A stretch of 5,217 bases of DNA from JAYZDB01 sp036338025. Its GTDB lineage: Bacteria; Planctomycetota; UBA1135; UBA2386. Every line of letters begins with the position of its first letter. Position 1 is the stretch's first letter. Both the position numbers and the translations under genes were made by a program. Shown here piece after piece: positions 1 through 5,217 of the stretch. The stretch spans positions 1 through 5,217 of the forward strand of contig JAYZDB010000157.1 in assembly GCA_036338025.1 (NCBI GenBank). The letters are read 5' to 3'. The notes beneath the pieces are model-generated. The model worked only from the letters and a program-made list of their open reading frames with translations, ran no database searches and had not been told where the DNA came from.

Positions 1-1
1 C

Positions 2-400
2 GAGGAACTCGCTCCAGCCAATGTTGCGGAGCATTGGGACTTGATCGAAGGCCAGGGTTCTTTGTTCCATCCTGGCTATGCCGGGGTCAGCCTGGGACTC
101 CTTCACGGCGCGCAGGCCGAAGCCCTGGTGCTTTGCCACGAGCCAGGCCGCGCCAATCCGATCGACGCCCCGGCAGTCATGCTGCCGGCCCTGCACGACT
201 GCATCGAGCAATACGAAACCGCCGCGCGGCTCACCCGATCGGATGCCCGGGTGGTGGGCATTGCGCTCAATACCTCGGCGCTGTCCGAAGACTCTGCCTT
301 GGCGGAAATCGAGTCGGCGGCTCGCGATACCGGGCTGCCGGCCTGTGATCCGGTGCGAACGGGTGTCTCATCGATTGTGGACGCGCTAGAGTCCTTGTGA
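2..400 (+). CDS. dgcN: DUF1611 / DgcN-family protein, C-terminal part (5' end outside window)
   Basis: The open frame enters from the left edge and gives 132 C-terminal residues; family members are usually about 330-350 residues, so roughly the first 200 lie outside. The visible part carries the DUF1611 C-terminal signature: an HWDLIEGQGSLFHP block (window residues 11-24), then GVSLGLLHG, then ALVLCHEP, a NTSAL motif, and a terminal DPVRTGVSSIVDAL. Family knowledge: DUF1611 proteins have a P-loop-like fold, and the characterised marine member DgcN is a D-glutamate N-acetyltransferase that works with the racemase DgcA. A dgcA-like gene would therefore be expected just upstream, but it cannot be seen here. 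The stop TGA (398-400) shares its last base with the next gene's ATG, which suggests translational coupling. Family assignment is strong; the exact substrate is inferred from the family, so the symbol is provisional. Confidence 0.87.
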   Translation, partial: EELAPANVAEHWDLIEGQGSLFHPGYAGVSLGLLHGAQAEALVLCHEPGRANPIDAPAVMLPALHDCIEQYETAARLTRSDARVVGIALNTSALSEDSALAEIESAARDTGLPACDPVRTGVSSIVDALESL

Positions 401-2013
401 TGAACATCCCGCCGATCGCCAAAGGAATGTCAGCTTGCATGGCCTGCCTGGTTGTCGCAGCAGGGCTACGGTCCCAGATCGAACTCCCAAAACCGGTTCG
501 GGGCGTGTTCAGGGTGGATCCCAAGGGCCAGGGGGCTGACGTGTTTCGGAGCCTGGATGTGGCAGTTCGGTTCCTGAGCCTGATCGGGGTAGCCGGTGAT
601 GTGGAGGTCGTCGTTGCACCGGGTGTCTACAAGGGTCCGCTGCGGTTCTACTCAATCCCCGGACAGCCAGATGGCCAGAAGATCCTGATTCGCAGTGCAG
701 AGCCGGGCAAGGCGAGGCTGGAAGCTGAATCCAGCATCTTGCAGTTGGTTGACGGCGCCCACGATCTGGTCTTTGACGGTTTCGTATTCGGGCCCAGTGC
801 TACGCAACCCGCCGTGCTCATCAGCGGGGCGAGCAAGAACATCGAGATCCGCCACTGCCACTTCACCGAAGAAACCGGCGGACAGAAGGTGATCGAGATC
901 CAAGGATCCCGCAAGGCCAGCGGATTTGACTTCCATCACAACCAGTTCGAGTTTTCGGCCGGTTCGTATGGCATCTACACCCAGGGGACGACCAGGTTGG
1001 TCGTGCATCACAATGATTTCAGATGTGCGGGGGTCGGTGAGCCGATCAGTATCTGGAACTCCAACAAGTCGGAATCAGCGATCCATGACAACGTGTTTCG
1101 CGGCGAGATCACCCGCACCGGGATCCGCTTGAACGTCAGTGGCCACGATGTTGATGTCTACGACAATCTCTTCCTCCTCAAGGTAGCGGCAGCGAGACAA
1201 GTGATCGGTAGCCGTGGGCTGCGCAACGCCGCCTGGAATCGTATCCACCACAACCTCTTTGTGGTGTTCGGTGAGGGTCAGGTCTATCAGAGCAGTGGTC
1301 CGGTCGCGATCAACCACAACTCCTACGCGGTGGAGAGTGGGTTCATTGGCAAGATCCAGAACACCGACTACGAAACACTCGAGGAGTGGCGTGAGGCATT
1401 GACGGATGTCGCGGTTGACGAGCAAGCCGACCAGGACAGCGTGGTCGCCAACAAGGACTTCTTCGACAAGCACACCAGGTTGATCGCCATGTTCCACGAC
1501 TTCGAGAAGTACGAGACCCCCGAGGAAGTGGAAGCGGGTGAGGTCACCGAGACAAAGAAACCGGTTGAGAACGCTCTCCCTGTCGACCACAAAGCCGCTG
1601 CGCGGGAGGTGCGACGGGCACGCCTGCAGTATCTGATAGGGCTTCTGGGTGATGATGATGTGGTGGTGCAACGCCTTGCGATCCGCGGCCTGCGTCAGAT
1701 GGGACGCGCGGCATCGCCGGCGGTCCCGGCTCTCGGCCGGATCTGCAACCATCCGCATGCCCCGGTCCGGGCTGACGCAGTGCTCGCCTTGCAGGAGATC
1801 CAGATTGGTGCAGAGATCGTCATCCCGGAACTCCTCAGGTTGCTCAGGGACAAGAACGTCCGCGTTCTGCTCCCGACGATCGAGACCCTGCGGGGATTCG
1901 CCCATCTGGCGCGGCAGGCCGAGTCGGACCTCAGGATTCTCGAAAAGCACTCCGATGAGGCGGTGAAAAAGGCCGCCAAGGCGGCTCTCGATGCCATCCT
2001 CGACAAGCAGTGA
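400..2013 (+). CDS. Exported right-handed parallel beta-helix protein with C-terminal HEAT repeats
   Basis: This is a 537-residue protein. Residues 1-25 form a short export signal: K8, a hydrophobic stretch at about 10-23, and possible cleavage before Q26. Residues about 40-110 are a typical beta-helix entry (DVFRSLDVAVRFL, then VVVAPGVYKGPL). Residues about 110-330 are short beta-helix coils marked by recurring turns such as IRHCHF, FHHNQF, VHHNDF, IHDNVF, VYDNLF and IHHNLF. The domain ends with a LEEWREAL...DSVVANKDFF segment common to such proteins. A charged linker (about 365-404) leads to HEAT/PBS-lyase-like helical repeats (405-537). I see no clear lyase or hydrolase active site, so it could be a polysaccharide-active enzyme or a binding protein. 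Start: ATG 400 overlaps the upstream stop; GTG 397 and ATG 427 are in-frame alternatives, and none has a convincing ribosome binding site. AAAGGA abuts ATG 427 too closely to serve it. Confidence 0.85.
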   Translation: MNIPPIAKGMSACMACLVVAAGLRSQIELPKPVRGVFRVDPKGQGADVFRSLDVAVRFLSLIGVAGDVEVVVAPGVYKGPLRFYSIPGQPDGQKILIRSAEPGKARLEAESSILQLVDGAHDLVFDGFVFGPSATQPAVLISGASKNIEIRHCHFTEETGGQKVIEIQGSRKASGFDFHHNQFEFSAGSYGIYTQGTTRLVVHHNDFRCAGVGEPISIWNSNKSESAIHDNVFRGEITRTGIRLNVSGHDVDVYDNLFLLKVAAARQVIGSRGLRNAAWNRIHHNLFVVFGEGQVYQSSGPVAINHNSYAVESGFIGKIQNTDYETLEEWREALTDVAVDEQADQDSVVANKDFFDKHTRLIAMFHDFEKYETPEEVEAGEVTETKKPVENALPVDHKAAAREVRRARLQYLIGLLGDDDVVVQRLAIRGLRQMGRAASPAVPALGRICNHPHAPVRADAVLALQEIQIGAEIVIPELLRLLRDKNVRVLLPTIETLRGFAHLARQAESDLRILEKHSDEAVKKAAKAALDAILDKQ

Positions 2014-2035
2014 TCAGCCAGAAAAACCGTCTCTG

Positions 2036-2078
2036 CCGCCGGCATCGCAAGTAGGGCGAACCCCCGTCCGCCCGGCGG
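2036..2078. other. Possible hairpin region between the beta-helix gene and the arsC-type gene
   Basis: The arms CCGCCGG (2036-2042) and CCGGCGG (2072-2078) can pair perfectly over 7 bp with a 29-base loop. Inside the loop, GGGCG (2054-2058) can instead pair with CGCCC (2069-2073), and GGG-CGAA-CCC (2054-2063) makes a small tetraloop hairpin. The location, 22 bases after the stop codon and before the next promoter, fits a transcription end. There is no T-tract after it, so it is not a classical intrinsic terminator. In GC-rich DNA such pairings arise easily by chance. Confidence 0.25.
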
Positions 2079-2087
2079 AATCGCGGC

Positions 2088-2117
2088 TTGACCCGAGGAC
2101 CGCAGGGTTCCTAATGT
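2088..2117 (+). promoter_or_regulatory. Sigma-70-like promoter for the arsC-type gene, predicted leaderless transcript
   Basis: TTGACC (2088-2093) matches the -35 consensus at 5 of 6 positions. TAATGT (2112-2117) is a reasonable -10 element, and the spacer is 18 bases. Only six bases (2118-2123) separate the -10 element from the ATG at 2124, so a start site at the usual distance falls on or beside the A of the start codon. No Shine-Dalgarno-like purine run precedes the ATG. The natural reading is a leaderless mRNA. This rests on motif matching by eye only. Confidence 0.6.
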
Positions 2118-2123
2118 CCCGTC

Positions 2124-2483
2124 ATGAGCGCTGAACCGATCACTGTCTACCACAATCCCCGCTGTTCCAAGAGTCGCACGACCGTCCAGATCCTGGAGAA
2201 CCGCGGTGTCGAGTTCGAGCTCTATCACTACCTCACGGAGAATCCGGGTGTCGAGGAGTTGCGGCGGGTGATGAGTCTTCTCGCGATCGAGGATCCGCGT
2301 GCGATGATGCGCGTCAAAGAAGCGGAGTACGCCGAGCACCAACTCGCGGATGCCGACGCCGAGCAACTTCTCAACGCCATGGCCGAGTACCCACAGTTGA
2401 TTGAGCGGCCGATCGTGATCCGTGGCGCCCGTGCAGTGATTGCCCGTCCGCCCGAACGAGTCTCGGAGATCCTCGACGACTAG
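2124..2483 (+). CDS. arsC: ArsC-family reductase (glutaredoxin-dependent arsenate reductase type)
   Basis: This is a 119-residue cytoplasmic protein of the thioredoxin-fold ArsC family, close to full family length. The HNPRCSKSR motif places the catalytic cysteine at C14, equivalent to C12 of plasmid R773 ArsC. R63, R95 (in ERPIV) and R108 (in ARPPE) line up with R60, R94 and R107, which bind the oxyanion in R773 ArsC. C14 is the only cysteine, as expected for the type that is regenerated by glutathione and glutaredoxin. Family role: reduction of arsenate to arsenite. No arsR, arsenite exporter or other ars gene is visible nearby, so it may be a stand-alone chromosomal member (YfgD-like) whose real substrate is unproven. 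It appears to have its own promoter immediately upstream, with the ATG at or near the transcription start. Family membership is near certain; the arsenate role is likely but not shown. Confidence 0.93.
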   Translation: MSAEPITVYHNPRCSKSRTTVQILENRGVEFELYHYLTENPGVEELRRVMSLLAIEDPRAMMRVKEAEYAEHQLADADAEQLLNAMAEYPQLIERPIVIRGARAVIARPPERVSEILDD

Positions 2484-2493
2484 GGGATCTCTT

Positions 2494-2522
2494 GGTATCC
2501 GTGATGCGGCTGGGTTGATACC
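2494..2522. repeat. Perfect 6-bp inverted repeat upstream of the esterase gene
   Basis: GGTATC (2494-2499) and GATACC (2517-2522) form a perfect inverted repeat with a 17-base spacer, starting 10 bases after the arsC-type stop codon. It could be an operator half-site pair or a weak hairpin; there is no T-tract after it. A TTGATA (2515-2520) overlaps the right arm and could be a -35 element, but the best-spaced -10 candidate (TTACCT, 2538-2543) is poor. Chance occurrence is quite possible. Confidence 0.25.
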
Positions 2523-2555
2523 TTGGGACGTCCTCCGTTACCTCCAGAGACTTTC

Positions 2556-3947
2556 ATGCGATCCAGCCCTCTTTTCAGTGCGGTCCTGTTTCTAGTCACC
2601 TGCCTGTCTTGCAGCGCACTCGCGGCCCAATCAAAGCTCCGCTTGCCAGCTGTCCTGGGTGATCACATGGTGTTGCAGCAGGGCAAGCCCATCAACATCT
2701 GGGGCTGGGCAGCCGTTGGTGAGCAGGTCAAGGTGACCTTTGCGGGTGCCAGCGCGTCCGCGGTAGCGGGCGCGAAGGGTCGGTGGTCCCTGCAGTTACC
2801 GGCACAAAAGGCCAGTCGCAAGCCTCGCAAGCTGACCGTCGAGGCTGCCAGCAAGATCGAACTACGCGACGTGCTGGTCGGTGAAGTCTGGCTGTGCAGT
2901 GGACAGTCCAACATGGCGTGGTCGATGTCACGTACCACACACCAGAAGGAAGAGATCAAGAAGGCTGTCTACCCACGGATCCGTCTGCTGGCGTTTGGTG
3001 GCAAGAAGATCTTGTGGACGGCCTGCACGGCTGCATCAGTCAAGGGATTCAGTGGCGTCGGCTATCACTTTGGCAAACGCCTTCACCAGGCACTGAAGGT
3101 GCCGATTGGGCTCATCCGGTCGGCGGTTGGTGGCACAAGGATCGAACCTTGGACACCGAAGGTCGGTGCCGCCAGGTTTGATTCCCTGGCGCAACAGGCT
3201 GCGAAGGGTGACGGAAATCTGTTCCGCCGTTTGATCGCGCCGCTCGCTCCGATGTCGATGCGCGGCATCATCTGGTACCAAGGCGAGTCCAACGTGATCC
3301 AAGGCGACACAGGGATCTACGCGGATCGGCAGGCAGCCCTGGTCGCTGGTTGGCGCGATGTCTTTGAGCAGGATGACTTGTCCTTCTACTACGTCCAATT
3401 GGCGCCGTTTACCTATGGCAAGAACTACGCCAAGAGCAAGCAGGGGCTGACCCCGGAGTCTCTCCCACGGTTTTGGGAGGCGCAGACCAAGTGCATGAAG
3501 ACGATCCCGAACAGCGGCATGGTGGTGATCACCGATATCACCGGCAACGTGCGTGATATCCACCCGGGCAACAAGCGCGACGTCGGTGGTCGCCTGGCGA
3601 GATGGGCGCTCGCAAAGAACTACGGTCGGAACAAGGTCACCTATTCCGGACCATTGTACAAGTCGATGCAGATCGCTGGTAGCAAGGTCACCCTGACCTT
3701 CGACCATGTCGCCGGGGGTTTGCGTTCCCTGGACAAGGCCGCCTTGACCGAATTTTCGATCGCTGGTGAGGACCGTCAGTTCGTCAGCGCCAAGGCCAAG
3801 ATCAAGGGTGACACCGTGATCGTCTGGAGCGGCGAGGTCGCCAACCCGAAGGCTGTACGATTCGGATGGCGTGACACGGCGCTCCCCAACCTGGGGAACA
3901 AGGCTGGGTTGCCGGCATCGCCGTTCCGAACCGACATCTGGAAATAG
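2556..3947 (+). CDS. Secreted sialate O-acetylesterase-family carbohydrate esterase (SGNH hydrolase)
   Basis: This is a 463-residue protein. Residues 1-24 are a clear signal peptide: R2, a hydrophobic core at 6-17, and ALA ending at A23 just before AQ. Residues about 28-105 form the N-terminal beta domain with the family's DHMVLQQGKPINIWGWA signature. The SGNH core follows: GEVWLCSGQSNM with the predicted nucleophile S118, FSGVGYHFGKRL (about 168-179), a GLIRSAVGGTRIEPW block (185-199), IIWYQGESN (238-246), and VRDIHPGNKRDVGGRLA with H336 as predicted catalytic histidine and D334 beside it. Family role: removal of O-acetyl groups from sialic acids or other acetylated sugars outside the cytoplasm; many bacterial members act on plant or algal glycans, so the substrate is open. 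ATG 2556 is chosen because it starts the signal peptide directly; an in-frame TTG at 2523 would put 11 odd residues before it. AGAGA (2546-2550) is a weak ribosome binding site at best. The stretch before the VGY motif seems shorter than usual. Confidence 0.93.
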   Translation: MRSSPLFSAVLFLVTCLSCSALAAQSKLRLPAVLGDHMVLQQGKPINIWGWAAVGEQVKVTFAGASASAVAGAKGRWSLQLPAQKASRKPRKLTVEAASKIELRDVLVGEVWLCSGQSNMAWSMSRTTHQKEEIKKAVYPRIRLLAFGGKKILWTACTAASVKGFSGVGYHFGKRLHQALKVPIGLIRSAVGGTRIEPWTPKVGAARFDSLAQQAAKGDGNLFRRLIAPLAPMSMRGIIWYQGESNVIQGDTGIYADRQAALVAGWRDVFEQDDLSFYYVQLAPFTYGKNYAKSKQGLTPESLPRFWEAQTKCMKTIPNSGMVVITDITGNVRDIHPGNKRDVGGRLARWALAKNYGRNKVTYSGPLYKSMQIAGSKVTLTFDHVAGGLRSLDKAALTEFSIAGEDRQFVSAKAKIKGDTVIVWSGEVANPKAVRFGWRDTALPNLGNKAGLPASPFRTDIWK

Positions 3948-4022
3948 CGTTTGTGACCTCGCGGTGTGGCGGTTTCGTCCCAGGGCTTCAGCCACTTTGT
4001 GCCCTTTGTCGATGAATCGCAT

Positions 4023-4421
4023 ATGGGTAACAAGTACGAGGAGTCAGGGCTGGCGCGCTGCGCGATGGTCGTTTGGCTCGTTTCAGGCCTGACGTTTCTG
4101 GTGCTGTTGCGGCTCTGGACGGCGCCCGCTGCCCAGGCGGTTGCGGAATCGGACTTGCAAGCCGTCGGTCTCAGTGACTGGATGCTGGCCGTCGGATCGT
4201 GGTCTTCGGATCGAGTCAACCTCTGGATTGCCACCGCGGTCCTGGTGATCGCGTCTTGGCCATTTGCCTTTGGGTTGAGTGGGCGCAGGGCATCGAACTT
4301 CTACACCGCCTTGGCGGTTGTCGGTTGCCTGGCCGTGACCTGTGCGTGGTTTGGTCTGAAGCAGCCGATGGATTCGATGATGGTCGACCTCGTACCGGCG
4401 ACGGGCGCGATCCCGCAGTAG
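4023..4421 (+). CDS. Small three-helix integral membrane protein of unrecognised family
   Basis: This is a 132-residue protein. It has three likely membrane helices: about 13-31, 66-85 and 93-112. A soluble loop with acidic and tryptophan residues (about 33-64) lies between the first two, and a short tail follows the third. R88 and R89 between helices 2 and 3, and R12 before helix 1, give some positive charge for topology. I do not recognise the family and assign no function. The frame is open from GTG 3966, but the 19 extra residues look like read-through of intergenic DNA, while ATG 4023 gives a short polar N-terminus before helix 1. No good ribosome binding site precedes either start. The hydrophobic segments and normal codon pattern make it more credible than a chance frame. 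It lies 75 bp after the esterase gene, and its stop is 4 bp from the stop of the opposing glycosyltransferase gene. Confidence 0.72.
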   Translation: MGNKYEESGLARCAMVVWLVSGLTFLVLLRLWTAPAAQAVAESDLQAVGLSDWMLAVGSWSSDRVNLWIATAVLVIASWPFAFGLSGRRASNFYTALAVVGCLAVTCAWFGLKQPMDSMMVDLVPATGAIPQ

Positions 4422-4425
4422 AGGT

Positions 4426-5217
4426 CTACTTGATCCGTTCGGCGACGAGGATGTAGCGCGGACGAACCCAATTCCAGGTCCAGAATTGCTGCACGAAGCG
4501 GTACTGCTTGAGAAACTCCGGGTGTTGCCATAGCGCGGTTTCGCCATCCCAGTAGCCCGGGTAATAGAACCAGCGCACCGGATCGCCGTTCGGCAGGCGT
4601 TGCTGTGAGTTGGGTTTGCGGTTGGAGTTCAGGACAACAAAGCGCGGTTGTCTCGACAGTACGTAGTCCGGGTCGAACTTGCCGTGCAGACCACCCTTGG
4701 CGCGATGGGCGATGTGGTGGTCGTTCAGCCCGGTCATGTCGAGGGTCGGCATCCGACTGTAGTAAGGCAGGGCTCCGGCATGGTTGACTGCTACCAGGTC
4801 GTTTGGCCGTCCTCGGCTGCGCAAGAAGTCCGCGACCTTGCGGCTGACGTCAGTCATTCGGCCCTCCTGGATCTTTGCGACCGGCAGGCGCTCGCCGGAC
4901 AGGCCCTTTGCGACAACCACTGGCGACACTATCCCCACGTAGTAGAGCCCAATGATCGATGTGGCGGTCGGAACAACAGCCAGCCAACCTCGCCTGGCGA
5001 ACACACGGACCGCGGCCGCAGCTACGAAGCTGATCAAGAAAGGCATCGCCGGGCAGAGGAATCGCAGATGCCACATCCAGTCACCACCGCTCCACAAGGG
5101 CGGCAGGAGTGCGGCGGTAGCCAGGGCGAAGACCAGGACCAGCGGTTTCGAGTCCGGATCCTCGGGGCGCGGCCTGAAACCGATGAAGATTGCAGCTAGC
5201 AGTGCCCCGGCCCAGAC
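4426..5217 (-). CDS. Polytopic GT-C-type glycosyltransferase (AftB/ZomB-like), C-terminal part (5' end outside window)
   Basis: The minus-strand frame is open from the right edge to the TAG at 4428-4426, giving 263 C-terminal residues. From the edge there are about four membrane segments (about 1-14, 26-42, 50-72, 77-97), followed by a soluble domain (about 104-263). Between segments sits GGDWMWHLRFL (44-54), resembling the GGDWM..RFL motif of membrane-bound GT-C proteins such as mycobacterial AftB and the ZomB group. The soluble part has GALPYYSRMPTLDMTGLNDHHIA (split here: GALPYYS 148-154, LDMTGLND 159-166), also typical of that group, then DPDYVLSRQPRFVVL. Family members transfer sugars from polyprenyl-phosphate donors at the outer membrane face. 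The catalytic N-terminal loops are outside the window, so activity and substrate cannot be judged. The true start lies beyond 5217; codon 41 is TTG but inside a helix, so it is not a start. The gene converges with the small membrane protein gene. Confidence 0.8.
   Translation of the reverse strand, partial: VWAGALLAAIFIGFRPRPEDPDSKPLVLVFALATAALLPPLWSGGDWMWHLRFLCPAMPFLISFVAAAAVRVFARRGWLAVVPTATSIIGLYYVGIVSPVVVAKGLSGERLPVAKIQEGRMTDVSRKVADFLRSRGRPNDLVAVNHAGALPYYSRMPTLDMTGLNDHHIAHRAKGGLHGKFDPDYVLSRQPRFVVLNSNRKPNSQQRLPNGDPVRWFYYPGYWDGETALWQHPEFLKQYRFVQQFWTWNWVRPRYILVAERIK

Noticed and set aside
1651..1668. GATGATGATGTGGTGGTG repetitive stretch
   Set aside because: It simply encodes the run of Asp and Val residues in the first HEAT-like repeat and is too short to be a functional DNA repeat.
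1075..2366. Two long minus-strand open frames opposite the beta-helix and arsC-type genes
   Set aside because: The plus-strand proteins have clear domains and motifs in this stretch. The antisense translations show no family features.
3966..3996. GTGGC...GCCAC pairing after the esterase gene as a terminator
   Set aside because: The stem is only 5 bp with a 20-base loop, and the bases after it are not a true T-tract.
3036..4022. Long minus-strand open frame (about 328 codons) opposite the esterase gene
   Set aside because: It lies almost fully antisense to a clearly functional esterase gene, has no recognisable domain, and is explained by GC-rich codon bias leaving the opposite strand free of stops.
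4648..5199. Plus-strand open frame of about 183 codons opposite the glycosyltransferase gene
   Set aside because: The minus-strand frame has membrane helices and family motifs throughout; the plus-strand product is rich in Gln, Arg and Asp with no recognisable structure.
1..5217. CRISPR array, tRNA or rRNA gene, insertion sequence, toxin-antitoxin or defence cassette
   Set aside because: I looked for regular direct repeats, tRNA-like arms, transposase motifs and paired small genes and found none; every gene here fits ordinary metabolism or envelope functions.

Overview
This is a GC-rich, ordinary-looking chromosomal window with six protein-coding genes, two of them cut by the window edges. 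I see no RNA gene, mobile element, CRISPR array or phage gene. The gene types suggest a free-living Gram-negative environmental bacterium. They include a secreted beta-helix protein with HEAT repeats, a sialate O-acetylesterase-type hydrolase and a large GT-C membrane protein. The visible start codons lack a good Shine-Dalgarno sequence. Planctomycetota or a relative is my best guess, from gene style only, without a marker gene.

Layout, left to right. Bases 2-400 (+) are the C-terminal part of a DUF1611/DgcN-family protein, which is linked to D-glutamate metabolism. Its stop codon overlaps by one base the ATG of a 537-residue exported protein (400-2013, +) that joins a right-handed beta-helix to C-terminal HEAT repeats. 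A 110-bp gap follows, with possible hairpins and a good sigma-70-like promoter (2088-2117). That promoter should start transcription at or next to the ATG of a small ArsC-family reductase (2124-2483, +). After 72 bp comes a secreted SGNH-type esterase of the sialate O-acetylesterase family (2556-3947, +). After 75 bp comes a small three-helix membrane protein of no family I recognise (4023-4421, +). On the minus strand, converging on it with only 4 bp between stop codons, is the C-terminal part of a polytopic GT-C-like glycosyltransferase related in style to AftB/ZomB (4426-5217).

I do not see one pathway tying the genes together. The first two are probably translated as a coupled pair. The esterase and beta-helix protein both look exported and could act on extracellular or cell-surface glycans, as could the GT-C protein on the building side, but that link is inference. 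The points most worth a second look are the predicted leaderless arsC-type transcript, the beta-helix/HEAT architecture coupled to dgcN, and the unclassified membrane protein.
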